Shown here piece after piece: positions 42,390-52,027 of a stretch of 64,000 nt of DNA. Within the stretch, counting starts at the first letter, position 1; each line of letters opens with the position of its first letter. The notes beneath the pieces were generated by a model. It did not search any database, was not told the DNA's origin, and saw only the letters and a program-made list of their open reading frames with translations. Position numbers and translations under genes: made by a program. Source of the stretch: a bacterium (GTDB lineage: Bacteria > Vulcanimicrobiota > Vulcanimicrobiia > Vulcanimicrobiales > SCRA01); assembly GCA_004298675.1 (NCBI GenBank), contig SCRI01000086.1, positions 132,055 through 196,054 on the forward strand. The letters run 5' to 3'.

Positions 42390-45217
42390 GGTTCGAAGAC
42401 TTCTTCAGCGCCGTGACCGGGAACACGCCGTTCGACTGGCAGCGTCGGCTTGCCGATCAGGTCACGCAGAACGATCCAGCACGCGTGAGCTGGCCAGACC
42501 TGATCGAGCTTCCTACTTCGGCAGGGAAGACGTCGATCCAACTCATCGCGGCGTATGCGCTCGCGGTGCACCCGAACGCACATCGTCGGATCGTCTACGT
42601 TATCGACAGGCGTACCGTCGCCGACGATGCCTACGAGACCGCGCATATTCTCCGGGAACGGCTCAGGCGGGGCGATCCTGCCCTGGCCCCGTTTGCCGCT
42701 TCTCTTCGTTACAATGTCGGTCTGAAGTCCACGGAACCCTTGCTTGAGACACATCTCCTCCGCGGAGGTCTCGGAGAGCCGTTGGCGCGATTACGGTCCC
42801 CAATCGCGCCAACGATCCTCGTTGGAACAGTAGATCAGCTCGGGTCGCGACTTTTGTTTCGCGGTTACGGTGTCAGCGAACGCATGCGTCCGGTCGCGGC
42901 AGGACTACTCGCCTACGATACGCTCTGGATCGTCGATGAGGCACATCTTTCCCCGGCCTTCTTGGACACCCTACGTGCCGTGCGTGCATCGGTCTTGGCA
43001 TCTCCACTTCCGCACGATCGTCCACTGCACCTCATTGAGATGACTGCTACCCCGCGCAAGCGCGCCGGGCGAACCGTCTTTGCACTGGGGAGACCCGACG
43101 ATCGCATCGCTCAGAGAATCAGCTGCTCTAAGCCCGCGTTGATTCGTGATCCAATTCAGACAAGAGATCTGGTTGCTGCGTTCGCAGCGCTCGTCGAGGA
43201 AGCGCTGGGATCAAAATCCTTTCGGCGCCTCGGCGTGATCGTGAACCGAGTAGGACTGGCGCGCGAGATTTTCGATGCGCTTCGAAAGGGCGGGTCGAAA
43301 GATAGCGCAGACTATCTCTTATTCATCGGTCCGATTCGTCCGTACGATCGTAAGTTGCTCTACGAGCGTTCTGCCGCCGTGTCTCTCAAGGCGCAGTCGC
43401 ACGAGCGACGCGCCCACCCGGTAGTCGCCATCTGCACGCAGACGATTGAGGTCGGAGCAGACATCGACTTTGATGCCTTATTCGTCCAAGCGGCACCCCT
43501 CGACGCGCTGCGTCAGCGCTTCGGTCGTCATAATCGGCTTGGCTCGAGCAACGGCACACTTGCGATTATTGTGCCAGAACTGCTCGAAAAAGTGGAGCCC
43601 ATCTACGGAGATGCCACGCAGCGGACGATACGGTGGTTATGTTCGGTCGCCCAGAGGGCGTCATCGGGGCAGAAGGTCGATTTCGGCATAGCCGCCATGG
43701 ACGATGTAGTGGGCCGACTCTCACCGCAAGAGCTTGAGGCGCTGTGCAGTTCGGGACCACTCGGCGAGCCGCTACATGTGCAACACGCGCGAAACCTCGC
43801 TCGCTCCACCAGCCCATGCATCGACGAGCCTGATGTCAGTATCTTCCTTCACGGAGAGCCTGCGCGTGCCGATGTCCAGCTAGTCTGGCGGGAACTCCCC
43901 AAGGACTACGATATCGGTAGGCTCTCGGAAGAGGTCAAGGATGATCTGTCGGCCGCACCACCTTGTGCTGGGGAAATGCTAAGTATCCCGGTCTATGCGG
44001 CGCGTTCCTTCCTTGAGGGTGAGAAGGCGGACGTCGCCGATGTTCCGGCAGAGTTGGAATCCACGCGTCAGGGCCGCAGGCACGGGGTTAAGGCAATCCG
44101 GTGGTCACCGGATAAGGACCAGATTGCCGCTGTTGAGCCTGATCAGATTCGACCCGGAGATACCCTCGTGTTACCCCTAAGTGCCGGGGGCTCCGATGAG
44201 TTCGGCTGGTCCCCTGATCGTATGGACTCTGTTTCAGACCTTTCCTTAGCGGCATACTTCGCGAAAAACGGAGACAGAGTTCGAGCCGCGCGAATGAGAG
44301 TCTTGGTTGCATTTGACCCTGAGGATGGTCGCACGGTCACCGAGCGCGTCGACGATGCTCTCACGAACAAGTGTGAAAGCGGTGACGGCTTGCTCGAGCG
44401 AGAGATCGCACGTGTACTGATGCAAGTGCCCAAGGACCAACGAACGATCCAGCTGATCCAAGCCGCAGGCGGCAACGAACATGCGTGGGTAACCTGGCGC
44501 GAGTCGGTGCGCGACGACGAAGATCCAAACGCCGACGCTAGTTCTTTCACGGTCCGCGTGGGGCTCACCGACCACTTAGAGCACGTTGCCGCCCGCGCAC
44601 TCGATCTTGCGCAGCGCTGCGGGTTGCTCAAGGAGCTGTGTGAAAAGCTCTCTCTGGCTGGCCTTCTGCATGACCTCGGCAAGGCCGACGTTCGCTTCCA
44701 GACGGTACTTCGCGGGGGCGATCTCATCGGTGCGCTTCGAGCCGAAGGCCAGACGGAGAACTTGCTGGCGAAGGGCCTTCGGCGATTTGCGGGAGGGGTC
44801 CAGCGTAGCGTTGCCGTTCCAATGTCTGAACGCTGGTTCCCTGGCATGCGCCACGAAGCGATCTCCGTGGCCATGGCTGGTGTCCAAGACCCGTTGGTCC
44901 GTCACCTCATCGGTAGTCATCACGGCTTTGGACGACCGACGTTCCCGACGATTGAGGATGCGGCGCCGCGTACAGTCCGTGCTCGAATCAACGGAGTCGC
45001 ATACGAAGCTTCGAGCGACCATCATCTCAATGCGAGCGGCTGGGATGAGCAATTTGCCGCGTTGCTCGACGATTACGGAATATGGGGCCTCGCGTATCTA
45101 GAGGCAATCTTACGCCTTGCCGACCATCGATGTTCTAGAGAAGAAGAGAGCGGGTCTGTGTTGGGGCTCCCAGAGCGGGATGGAGGAAACTCGTGCAGCT
45201 TGAGCTCGACGGTCTAG
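42386..45217 (+). CDS. cas3: Type I-G Cas3 helicase-nuclease (helicase first, HD domain at C-terminus)
   Basis: A 943-residue effector. The superfamily 2 helicase comes first: Walker A ELPTSAGKTS near residue 46, the DEAH box VDEAHLSP near 187, the TAT motif IEMTATPRKRAG, and motif VI RQRFGRHNRLGS near 375. The HD nuclease lies at the C-terminus, with LAGLLHDLGKADVRF near residue 760, IGSHHG and LRLADH. This helicase-then-HD order is characteristic of the GSU0051 (I-G) Cas3 and is opposite to I-E or I-F. It degrades target DNA after recruitment by the complex. Confidence 0.92.
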   Translation: MRFEDFFSAVTGNTPFDWQRRLADQVTQNDPARVSWPDLIELPTSAGKTSIQLIAAYALAVHPNAHRRIVYVIDRRTVADDAYETAHILRERLRRGDPALAPFAASLRYNVGLKSTEPLLETHLLRGGLGEPLARLRSPIAPTILVGTVDQLGSRLLFRGYGVSERMRPVAAGLLAYDTLWIVDEAHLSPAFLDTLRAVRASVLASPLPHDRPLHLIEMTATPRKRAGRTVFALGRPDDRIAQRISCSKPALIRDPIQTRDLVAAFAALVEEALGSKSFRRLGVIVNRVGLAREIFDALRKGGSKDSADYLLFIGPIRPYDRKLLYERSAAVSLKAQSHERRAHPVVAICTQTIEVGADIDFDALFVQAAPLDALRQRFGRHNRLGSSNGTLAIIVPELLEKVEPIYGDATQRTIRWLCSVAQRASSGQKVDFGIAAMDDVVGRLSPQELEALCSSGPLGEPLHVQHARNLARSTSPCIDEPDVSIFLHGEPARADVQLVWRELPKDYDIGRLSEEVKDDLSAAPPCAGEMLSIPVYAARSFLEGEKADVADVPAELESTRQGRRHGVKAIRWSPDKDQIAAVEPDQIRPGDTLVLPLSAGGSDEFGWSPDRMDSVSDLSLAAYFAKNGDRVRAARMRVLVAFDPEDGRTVTERVDDALTNKCESGDGLLEREIARVLMQVPKDQRTIQLIQAAGGNEHAWVTWRESVRDDEDPNADASSFTVRVGLTDHLEHVAARALDLAQRCGLLKELCEKLSLAGLLHDLGKADVRFQTVLRGGDLIGALRAEGQTENLLAKGLRRFAGGVQRSVAVPMSERWFPGMRHEAISVAMAGVQDPLVRHLIGSHHGFGRPTFPTIEDAAPRTVRARINGVAYEASSDHHLNASGWDEQFAALLDDYGIWGLAYLEAILRLADHRCSREEESGSVLGLPERDGGNSCSLSSTV

Positions 45218-46215
45218 ACGGCTCGAATCCTCTTGCATTCCTAGCGGCCCTTGGCGTCCTTGCGACCGTTGGAGGGAGACTCGCGTGGGTGGAGCACGGA
45301 GCGGCCTGGAGGCCGATAATCACCGAGTTGTCAAGCGATATAAGTATGGAGCAACTCGCCGACGTTCTCTATTCGCGGCTCCAGGCGGTTCCGTTCGCCT
45401 ACACACTCGCCCAACCAGGCGAAGCGCCATACGAAGATTTTGCGACGCGAAAGAAGGACCCCGCGACGACGACGGTTCGCCTTGTTGACGGCGAGACGGC
45501 CTTTCGTGCCGCAATCGAACGGGCGGCGATTGAGTGCCAAAATAGCGGCGATTGCGCCGAGCTCGAACGACTCGCGGCCCATACGTGTGTGCTCGGCGTA
45601 CGCAAGGGTAGCACGACGGACGTGCGGTCCGTCTCCGGGCCCGTGCGTTACCTTTCCAATATCCGTGCCATCGTGGAAGCGACGACACGTGAGGACATCG
45701 CACGCGCGTTGTTCGAGCGTTGGCAGTATTATGCGGGCGAAGTAAAGCGTAAGAAAGAACGAGGTAGGATAAAGGGCCCAGGAAAGCGACCGAAGCTCGG
45801 CCTCGATCCCCGGGCCGTTGTCGAGAATGTTCCCGTTAACATCGCCGGCCTCGGTTCGATCTCCGAACTTGGCGCTGAACGACTCGCGCTCGAGGGATTG
45901 CGCGCCCTTCCCACTAGCATCCACGGTGGGAGGCTTGTTACCCGCGGTTACCATTATAGGCGGGGTAGGGCTTACGCATTTCGCTGGGTGCTCTCGCGAA
46001 GCCCTCGCTCGCTGCGAACGAGCTCGGAGCTTCTGGCGAGCGCGCCATTGGACTTTAGCCCCGATGGCCGAGATCAAGGGCGCGCAGCCCTGTTGTGCTG
46101 GATGCGAGATCTCGGGGTTGCCGCGTTGTTCGAGTCCCGGCTCCGGTACTATGGGCAAGGGTACAAGCAGTTACTTCCGGCGGTAGCGATAGCGGAAGCG
46201 GGTTCGAGCGCTTAG
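45193..46215 (+). CDS. Type I-G Cas8-like protein (Csb3/Csx17-like, short)
   Basis: A 340-residue protein whose opening LDGLDGSNPLAFLAALGVLATV matches the N-terminal motif shared by Csb3 (GSU0052) and Csx17, the large-subunit candidates of type I-G. At 340 residues it is about half the length of Csx17 and near the size of Csb3, so I favour Csb3. It starts at a GTG 25 bases inside cas3, with GGAGG eight bases before it. It is the last cas gene; the leader and array follow. Assignment as the PAM-recognising subunit is inference. Confidence 0.7.
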   Translation: MQLELDGLDGSNPLAFLAALGVLATVGGRLAWVEHGAAWRPIITELSSDISMEQLADVLYSRLQAVPFAYTLAQPGEAPYEDFATRKKDPATTTVRLVDGETAFRAAIERAAIECQNSGDCAELERLAAHTCVLGVRKGSTTDVRSVSGPVRYLSNIRAIVEATTREDIARALFERWQYYAGEVKRKKERGRIKGPGKRPKLGLDPRAVVENVPVNIAGLGSISELGAERLALEGLRALPTSIHGGRLVTRGYHYRRGRAYAFRWVLSRSPRSLRTSSELLASAPLDFSPDGRDQGRAALLCWMRDLGVAALFESRLRYYGQGYKQLLPAVAIAEAGSSA

Positions 46216-46382
46216 GTAATGGAGAGTATAACCGGAGGCGCTCGATCCCCGGTTTTGCGCGGAAAATCACTGGGATCCACCGTGAAATGCACCTTGAAAG
46301 CTGAAAAGCAAAGTCGCCAGGGAATACCCGCTCGAAAAATGAGGCTCATTTCGAGACGGCACCAGGCGGTTTAATACCTGCC
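46216..46382 (+). promoter_or_regulatory. CRISPR leader
   Basis: This 167-base A/T-enriched stretch between the last cas gene and the first repeat contains no gene. An imperfect 25-bp palindrome (46331-46355), made of CTCGAA, ATGAG-G-CTCAT and TTCGAG, ends 27 bases before the first repeat. The leader position agrees with array orientation: repeats adjoining it are uniform and those at the far end are degenerate. Confidence 0.7.
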
Positions 46383-47866
46383 GTTTCCGCGCCCACTAGG
46401 GCGCGGCTCTGTTGAAGGTTGGCGATAGAGATGATCTCGTCGCCGTTCGATTCGGTTTCCGCGCCCACTAGGGCGCGGCTCTGTTGAAGGCAATTGAAAG
46501 CGACGCATTTGGATTCGATGACCTATGTTTCCGCGCCCACTAGGGCGCGGCTCTGTTGAAGGTTATTCGATGGGGCTAACACGACGGAGATCCTTGGGTT
46601 TCCGCGCCCACTAGGGCGCGGCTCTGTTGAAGGTACGAAACTCGCGTCGTTGCACTCGAAACCGTCGAGTTTCCGCGCCCACTAGGGCGCGGCTCTGTTG
46701 AAGGGCGCTCGATTGGCGCGTACGTTCCGTGATTCTCGAGTTTCCGCGCCCACTAGGGCGCGGCTCTGTTGAAGGGATCATCTATGGCTGTGGGCTTCTT
46801 GTCCTCGGCTGAGTTTCCGCGCCCACTAGGGCGCGGCTCTGTTGAAGGCCTGCCCCGATCTTGCGGTCGAAGAAATGGCGGTCGTTTCCGCGCCCACTAG
46901 GGCGCGGCTCTGTTGAAGGCGCTGCTTGCTGCTGGCGTTATAGATAACATGTCGCGTTTCCGCGCCCACTAGGGCGCGGCTCTGTTGAAGGACATAGAGA
47001 CGATTACCGGTGGTTCCGTCAATGCGGTTTCCGCGCCCACTAGGGCGCGGCTCTGTTGAAGGCGGTCCAGATCGAGCGTTTCCCCGATCTTGACCATAAT
47101 TTCCGCGCCCACTAGGGCGCGGCTCTGTTGAAGGTGGAAGTGCGGGCGAGTCTGGGTCACGGAAGGAGCAGTTTCCGCGCCCACTAGGGCGCGGCTCTGT
47201 TGAAGGATCCAATCGCGCTGATCCCCGGCCGCGACGAGGTCATGTTTCCGCGCCCACTAGGGCGCGGCTCTGTTGAAGGATCGCGCCCACCGGAACGACG
47301 TCGAGCGGAAAGGTCGTTTCCGCGCCCACTAGGGCGCGGCTCTGTTGAAGGTCGGAGATCCACAGGGCCTTGGTCCGTCCGTGTGCGTTTCCGCGTCCGC
47401 TAGGGCGCGGCTCTGTTGAAGGTTTGGCAGCTGGCGCATCAGCATCCCTGTCGCAACGTGTTTTCGCGCCCACTAGGGCGCGGCTCTGTTGAAGGAGGTG
47501 ATGGCCGAAGTTGAGCGTGCCGCTTCCGGTCGGTTTCCGCGTCCACTAGGGCGCGGCTCTGTTGAAGCGAGGAAGAGTTTCTCGCGCACATCGTTCTGCC
47601 GGACGAGTTTCCGCGTCTACTGGCGCGCGGTTCTGTAGAAGCCCGTACCCGTATACTAACCAATGGCTCACCATCACGTCCTGGTGTTTCCGCGTCTACT
47701 GGGACGCGGCTCTGTTGAAGCCCGGAAGCTCGGTGCGCGTTGTTCTTCAAGGTGATGGTTTCCTTGCCCGCTAGGGCGCGGCTCTGTTGAAGCGCTGTCA
47801 CGTCGGTCGACGCGTTGATGTCGCGGATGCATTTCCGCGTCCGCTGGAGCGCGGCTCTGTTGAAGG
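46383..47866 (+). CRISPR. CRISPR array, 21 repeats and 20 spacers
   Basis: The repeat is 36 bases, starting GTTTCCGCGCCCACTAGG and ending GCGCGGCTCTGTTGAAGG. It contains a perfect 8-bp hairpin CCGCGCCC-ACTA-GGGCGCGG, suited to Cas6-type cutting. Repeats start at 46383, 46455, 46527, 46598, 46669, 46740, 46813, 46884, 46956, 47027, 47099, 47171, 47244, 47316, 47387, 47460, 47533, 47607, 47686, 47758 and 47831. Spacers are 35-38 bases, except one of 43 before the repeat at 47686. The first ten are identical; changes begin at 47099 (first base A) and accumulate from 47387 on, marking the old end. No spacer obviously matches this window. Confidence 0.98.
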
Positions 47867-47907
47867 TAGTGGCCGAGCGCCTCCGACTCCCGCTGCGGAT
47901 GGCAGGA

Positions 47908-47928
47908 GTTGTCGAGTCATCAGACAAC
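47908..47928. promoter_or_regulatory. Putative GntR operator, site A
   Basis: GTTGTC-N9-GACAAC is a perfect 6-bp inverted repeat with a 9-base centre, located between the last CRISPR repeat and the SDR start at 47942. It ends 13 bases before the ATG, a position suited to repression. Read on the opposite strand it has the same central TGA as sites B and C. Confidence 0.65.
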
Positions 47929-47941
47929 GTTCCAGCGTGAA

Positions 47942-48703
47942 ATGAACAAGATCGATCTCGACGGCCGGGTTGCGATCGTCACCGGCGGTGCGCGCGGCAT
48001 CGGGCACGCCATCGTCCGGCGCCTGCTGCAATCCGGGGCGGCGGTGGCGATCTGGGATGCCGACGAGGGGCGTCTCGCGCAGGCTGCTCAGACGCTGGAG
48101 GCCGCGTTCGGTGCGCCGCGCGTCGCCACGCAAGCGGTTGAGCTGACCCGCGAGGACGAGGTCGAGGCGGCGGCGCGCGCGACGGCGCAACGTTTCGGAA
48201 AGATCGACATCCTGGTCAACAACGCCGGCATCACCGGCGGTAATGCTCCCACCTGGGAGTTGGAGCCGCAAGCTTGGCGCCGCGTTATCGAGGTCAATCT
48301 CGTGGCGCCCTACCTGGTCTGCCGCGCGGTGGTGCCGCGGATGCTGGAGAACGGCTACGGGCGAATCGTCAACATCGCCTCGATCGCCGGGAAAGAGGGC
48401 AACCCCAACGCGTCGCACTACAGCGCCTCGAAAGCCGGCTTGATCGGGCTCACGAAGTCGCTGGGCAAGGAGCTCGCCGGCAAGAACATCCTGGTGAATG
48501 CCGTCACGCCGGCGGCTGCGAAGACCGACATCTTCGCGCAGATGACGGCAGAACACATTGAATACATGCGCTCCCGCATTCCCATGGGGCGTTTCCTCGA
48601 GGTCGAGGAGGTAGCGGCAATGGTGGCTTGGCTGGCGTCCGAAGAGTGCTCGTTCACGACGGGCAGCGTCGTCGATATCTCCGGCGGCCGCGCGGTGTAC
48701 TGA
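47942..48703 (+). CDS. SDR family oxidoreductase (sugar-acid pathway)
   Basis: A 253-residue classical [15 protein letters not shown] near residue 15, NNAGITGG near 90, catalytic [21 protein letters not shown] (given in part; Tyr-x3-Lys). It resembles 2-keto-3-deoxy-sugar-acid or aldose dehydrogenases of the FabG type. ATG at 47942 follows the operator at 47908-47928. One base separates its stop from the dehydratase gene, so the two are an operon and this enzyme most likely acts on the sugar or sugar acid just before or after dehydration. Confidence 0.84.
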   Translation: MNKIDLDGRVAIVTGGARGIGHAIVRRLLQSGAAVAIWDADEGRLAQAAQTLEAAFGAPRVATQAVELTREDEVEAAARATAQRFGKIDILVNNAGITGGNAPTWELEPQAWRRVIEVNLVAPYLVCRAVVPRMLENGYGRIVNIASIAGKEGNPNASHYSASKAGLIGLTKSLGKELAGKNILVNAVTPAAAKTDIFAQMTAEHIEYMRSRIPMGRFLEVEEVAAMVAWLASEECSFTTGSVVDISGGRAVY

Positions 48704-48704
48704 C

Positions 48705-50489
48705 ATGACCGAACAAGCAAAGCGTGGGCTGCGCAGCGCGCAGTGGTGGGACAATCCCGACAATCCCGGGATGACGGCTCTCTATCTCGAGCGCTACCTC
48801 AACTTCGGTCTCACGCGTGAGGAGCTGCAGTCGGGCAAGCCGATCGTCGGCATCGCTCAGACCGGCAGCGATCTCTCGCCGTGCAACCGCCATCACTTGG
48901 ATCTGGCGCAGCGCGTGCGCGCGGGCATTCGCGACGCCGGCGGCATCCCCATCGAGTTTCCCGTCCATCCCATCCAGGAGACCGGCAAGCGGCCGACGGC
49001 GGCCCTCGATCGCAACCTCGCCTACCTCGGGCTCGTGGAAGTGCTCTACGGCTACCCGCTCGACGGCGTCGTGCTCACCACCGGCTGCGACAAGACCACG
49101 CCGGCCATGCTGATGGGAGCCGCCACAGTCGATCTCCCCGCCATCGTGCTCTCCGGCGGTCCCATGCTCGACGGCTATTTCGAAGGAGAGTTGGTCGGCT
49201 CGGGCACAGTGGTGTGGGAGGCGCGCCGCCGCTATGCCGCAGGCGAGATCGACTATGTCACGTTCATGGAGATGGTCGCGGCCGCGGCGCCGAGCCCGGG
49301 TCATTGCAATACGATGGGCACCGCCAGCTCCATGAACGCGATGGCGGAGGCGCTGGGCATGTCGCTGCCGGGCTGCGCGGCGATCCCCGCGCCCTACCGC
49401 GAGCGCGGCCAGATCGCCTACGCCACGGGCAGACGTATCGTCGAGATGGTGCGCGAAGATCTGCGTCCCTCACGCATCCTCACGCGCGCGGCCTTCGAGA
49501 ACGCGATCGTCTGCGCGTCGGCCATCGGCGCATCCACGAACTGCCCGCCGCACGTCAACGCCATCGCGCGCCACATCGGCGTGGAGCTGAACAACGACGA
49601 CTGGGACCGCATCGGCTACGAGATTCCCTTGCTGGTGAACGTGATGCCGGCCGGCGCCTACCTCGGCGAGGCCTACTACCGCGCCGGTGGCCTGCCGGCA
49701 GTGGTGAGCGAGCTCATGCGCCACGGCAAGATTCGCGCGAGCGCGCTGACGGTGACGGGCAAGACGATCGGTGAGAATCATCGCGAAGCGCGCATCCTGG
49801 ACGAAGACGTCATCCGCCCCTGGGAGCGGCCGCTCAAAGAGAACGCGGGCTTTGCCGTGCTCACGGGTAATCTGTTCGACAGCGCGATCATGAAGACGTC
49901 GGTGATCTCGGATGATTTCCGCGAGCGCTATCTGCGCCGCCCCGGCGACGAGGACGCCTTCGAAGGGCGCGCGATCGTCTTCGAAGGTCCGGAGGACTAC
50001 CATCACCGCATCAACGACCCCGTGCTCGCGATCGACGAGGGGTGTCTGCTGGTGATTCGCGGCAGCGGCCCCATCGGATACCCGGGCTCGGCGGAGGTGG
50101 TCAACATGCTGCCGCCCGACGCGCTCGTGCGGTGCGGCGTCTGCGAGCTGCCCTGCATGGGTGACGGGCGTCAGAGCGGCACGTCGGGGAGCCCCTCCAT
50201 TCTCAACGCTTCGCCGGAGTCCGCCGTGGGCGGCGGACTCGCGTTGCTTCAGACCGGCGACCGCATCCGCGTCGACCTCAAGCGCCGCCGCGCCGACATG
50301 CTGGTCCCCGAAGCGGAGTTGGCACGTCGCCAAGCCGAACTCAAGCTACCCGAGCTCGTCAACCAGACGCCGTGGCAAGAGATCTACCGCAACCACGTCG
50401 GTCAACTTGCCGAAGGCGCGGTGTTGGAGAGCGCCGTGAAGTATCAGCGCGTGGCGGAGCGCTTCGGCATCCCGCGCGACAACCACTAG
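48705..50489 (+). CDS. IlvD/Edd family dehydratase (pentonate/aldonate dehydratase type)
   Basis: A 594-residue iron-sulfur dehydratase. The cluster cysteines are seen in [26 protein letters not shown] and [36 protein letters not shown] is the conserved C-terminal motif (given in part). Length and the opening [21 protein letters not shown] fit L-arabinonate/D-xylonate dehydratases rather than biosynthetic IlvD (about 560 residues). It would convert an aldonate to a 2-keto-3-deoxy acid. Confidence 0.88.
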   Translation: MTEQAKRGLRSAQWWDNPDNPGMTALYLERYLNFGLTREELQSGKPIVGIAQTGSDLSPCNRHHLDLAQRVRAGIRDAGGIPIEFPVHPIQETGKRPTAALDRNLAYLGLVEVLYGYPLDGVVLTTGCDKTTPAMLMGAATVDLPAIVLSGGPMLDGYFEGELVGSGTVVWEARRRYAAGEIDYVTFMEMVAAAAPSPGHCNTMGTASSMNAMAEALGMSLPGCAAIPAPYRERGQIAYATGRRIVEMVREDLRPSRILTRAAFENAIVCASAIGASTNCPPHVNAIARHIGVELNNDDWDRIGYEIPLLVNVMPAGAYLGEAYYRAGGLPAVVSELMRHGKIRASALTVTGKTIGENHREARILDEDVIRPWERPLKENAGFAVLTGNLFDSAIMKTSVISDDFRERYLRRPGDEDAFEGRAIVFEGPEDYHHRINDPVLAIDEGCLLVIRGSGPIGYPGSAEVVNMLPPDALVRCGVCELPCMGDGRQSGTSGSPSILNASPESAVGGGLALLQTGDRIRVDLKRRRADMLVPEAELARRQAELKLPELVNQTPWQEIYRNHVGQLAEGAVLESAVKYQRVAERFGIPRDNH

Positions 50490-52007
50490 CTACATCACGG
50501 CGCCGAGCTGCCACGGGACGAACTCGTTATCGCCGTAGTCATACTCCTCGCTGCGTGTGCGCTCGCCTGAGGCCACGGCGAGGATGTGCTCGAAGATGCG
50601 GTGGCCAACTTGCTCGATGCTTTCGTCACCCGTGACGATGCCGCCGCAGTTGAGGTCCATGTCGTCGGACATGCGCTCGTACATGGGCGTGTTGGTGGCC
50701 AGCTTGATGCAGGGCGCGGGCTTGAAGCCCGACGTCGAGCCGCGCCCCGTCGTGAAGCAGATGACGTTGGCTCCACCCGCCACTTGGCCCGTGACCGCAA
50801 CCGGATCGTAGCCCGGCGTATCCATGAAGACGAAACCGTGCTCGGTGATCGGCTCGGCATACTCGTAGACGGCTTGCAGCGGTGTGGTGCCGCTCTTGGC
50901 CACGGCCCCAAGCGACTTCTCGAGGATCGTGGTGAGTCCGCCGGCTTTGTTGCCGTGCGAGGGGTTGTTGTTCAGCTCCATCTCATGGCGTGAGGTGTAC
51001 TCGCGCCACCACGCGATGCGCGCCAACAGTCGTTCGGCCACGGCCGGCGTGGCGGCGCGCCGCGTCAGCAGGTGCTCCGCTCCGTAGATCTCCGGCGTCT
51101 CGCTGAGCACCGCCGTACCGCCGTGGCGCACCAGCAGGTCGGCTGCGTAGCCCAGCGCGGGATTGGCGGAGATGCCGGAGTAGCCGTCGGAGCCGCCACA
51201 CTCCAGCGCGAGCAGCAACGCCGACGCCGGTTGGCGCGAGCGCCGTGCCGCGTTGACTTCATCGAGCATCGAGCCCACGGCCTCGATGGCCGCGTCGATG
51301 GTCTTGCGCGTGCCGCCGAGCCCTTGGATCGTCATGGTGCGCAGCGTGGAGCTCTGCTTGGCGCCGTAGCGCTGCATGAGCAGCGGAATCTGGTTGGTTT
51401 CGCAACCCAAGCCGATCAGCACGGCGCCGCCGACGTTGGGGTGGGTGGCGTAACCCCACATCGTGCGCGTGAGAAAGCGATACGCCTCCCCGTCCAGGCT
51501 GAGCGCGCAGCCGCCGTCATGCGTGAGCGCGACGACGCCGTCGACGTGCTCGTAGTTGCGCAAGCCGCCGCCGCGGTTGAAGTGGTCCGCCACGGCGCGC
51601 GTCACGGTCGCCGAGCAGTTCACGGAGGAGATGAGCGCGACGTAGTTACGCGTACCGACGCGGCCGTCGGCGCGGAGATAGCCTTCGAAGGCGGCGCGCT
51701 CGCCCTCCGGCACGAACGTGGGAGCGGAGGCGTCCACGCACGGCGCGTAGTCCAAGGCGACCTCGCCCATCTCGACGTTGTCGACGTGGACGTGCTCCCC
51801 CGGTTCGATGTCGCGTTGCGCGTAGCCGATGACCTGGCCGTACTTGCGGACCGCCTCACCACGAGCGATCGCGCGCAGCGCGATCTTATGCCCTTGCGGC
51901 ACCGCCGCCTGCGCCACCAGACCCGCGCCGGCGTCGTCGCCGGGTGCCAGGGAGCGGCGTGCGACCGCGACGTTGTCCGAGGGATTGAGCACGATCACGG
52001 GCGACAT
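50490..52007 (-). CDS. UxaA/GarD family altronate/galactarate dehydratase
   Basis: A 505-residue dehydratase. An N-terminal SAF domain (about residues 1-90, with HKIALRAIARGEAVRKYGQVIG) is fused to the UxaA catalytic part, which contains DGRVGTRNYVALISSVNCSATV, HDGGCAL and LECGGSDGYSGISANPALG. The family dehydrates altronate, galactarate or related aldarates. The ATG at 52007 (MSPVIVL) is favoured over one at 52016. It is the last gene of the minus-strand transporter operon, 20 bases after the FAH-family gene. Confidence 0.9.
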   Translation of the reverse strand: MSPVIVLNPSDNVAVARRSLAPGDDAGAGLVAQAAVPQGHKIALRAIARGEAVRKYGQVIGYAQRDIEPGEHVHVDNVEMGEVALDYAPCVDASAPTFVPEGERAAFEGYLRADGRVGTRNYVALISSVNCSATVTRAVADHFNRGGGLRNYEHVDGVVALTHDGGCALSLDGEAYRFLTRTMWGYATHPNVGGAVLIGLGCETNQIPLLMQRYGAKQSSTLRTMTIQGLGGTRKTIDAAIEAVGSMLDEVNAARRSRQPASALLLALECGGSDGYSGISANPALGYAADLLVRHGGTAVLSETPEIYGAEHLLTRRAATPAVAERLLARIAWWREYTSRHEMELNNNPSHGNKAGGLTTILEKSLGAVAKSGTTPLQAVYEYAEPITEHGFVFMDTPGYDPVAVTGQVAGGANVICFTTGRGSTSGFKPAPCIKLATNTPMYERMSDDMDLNCGGIVTGDESIEQVGHRIFEHILAVASGERTRSEEYDYGDNEFVPWQLGAVM

Positions 52008-52027
52008 GACGGTCATCCTTTCATCGG

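Noticed and set aside
46826-47212. Minus-strand open frame of 128 codons with repeated proline/arginine-rich units
   Set aside because: It is the translated CRISPR repeat (units of 36 plus about 36 bases keep the frame open). The same holds for the frames at 46969-47184, 47240-47473 and 47439-47927 and the plus-strand frame at 47200-47403.
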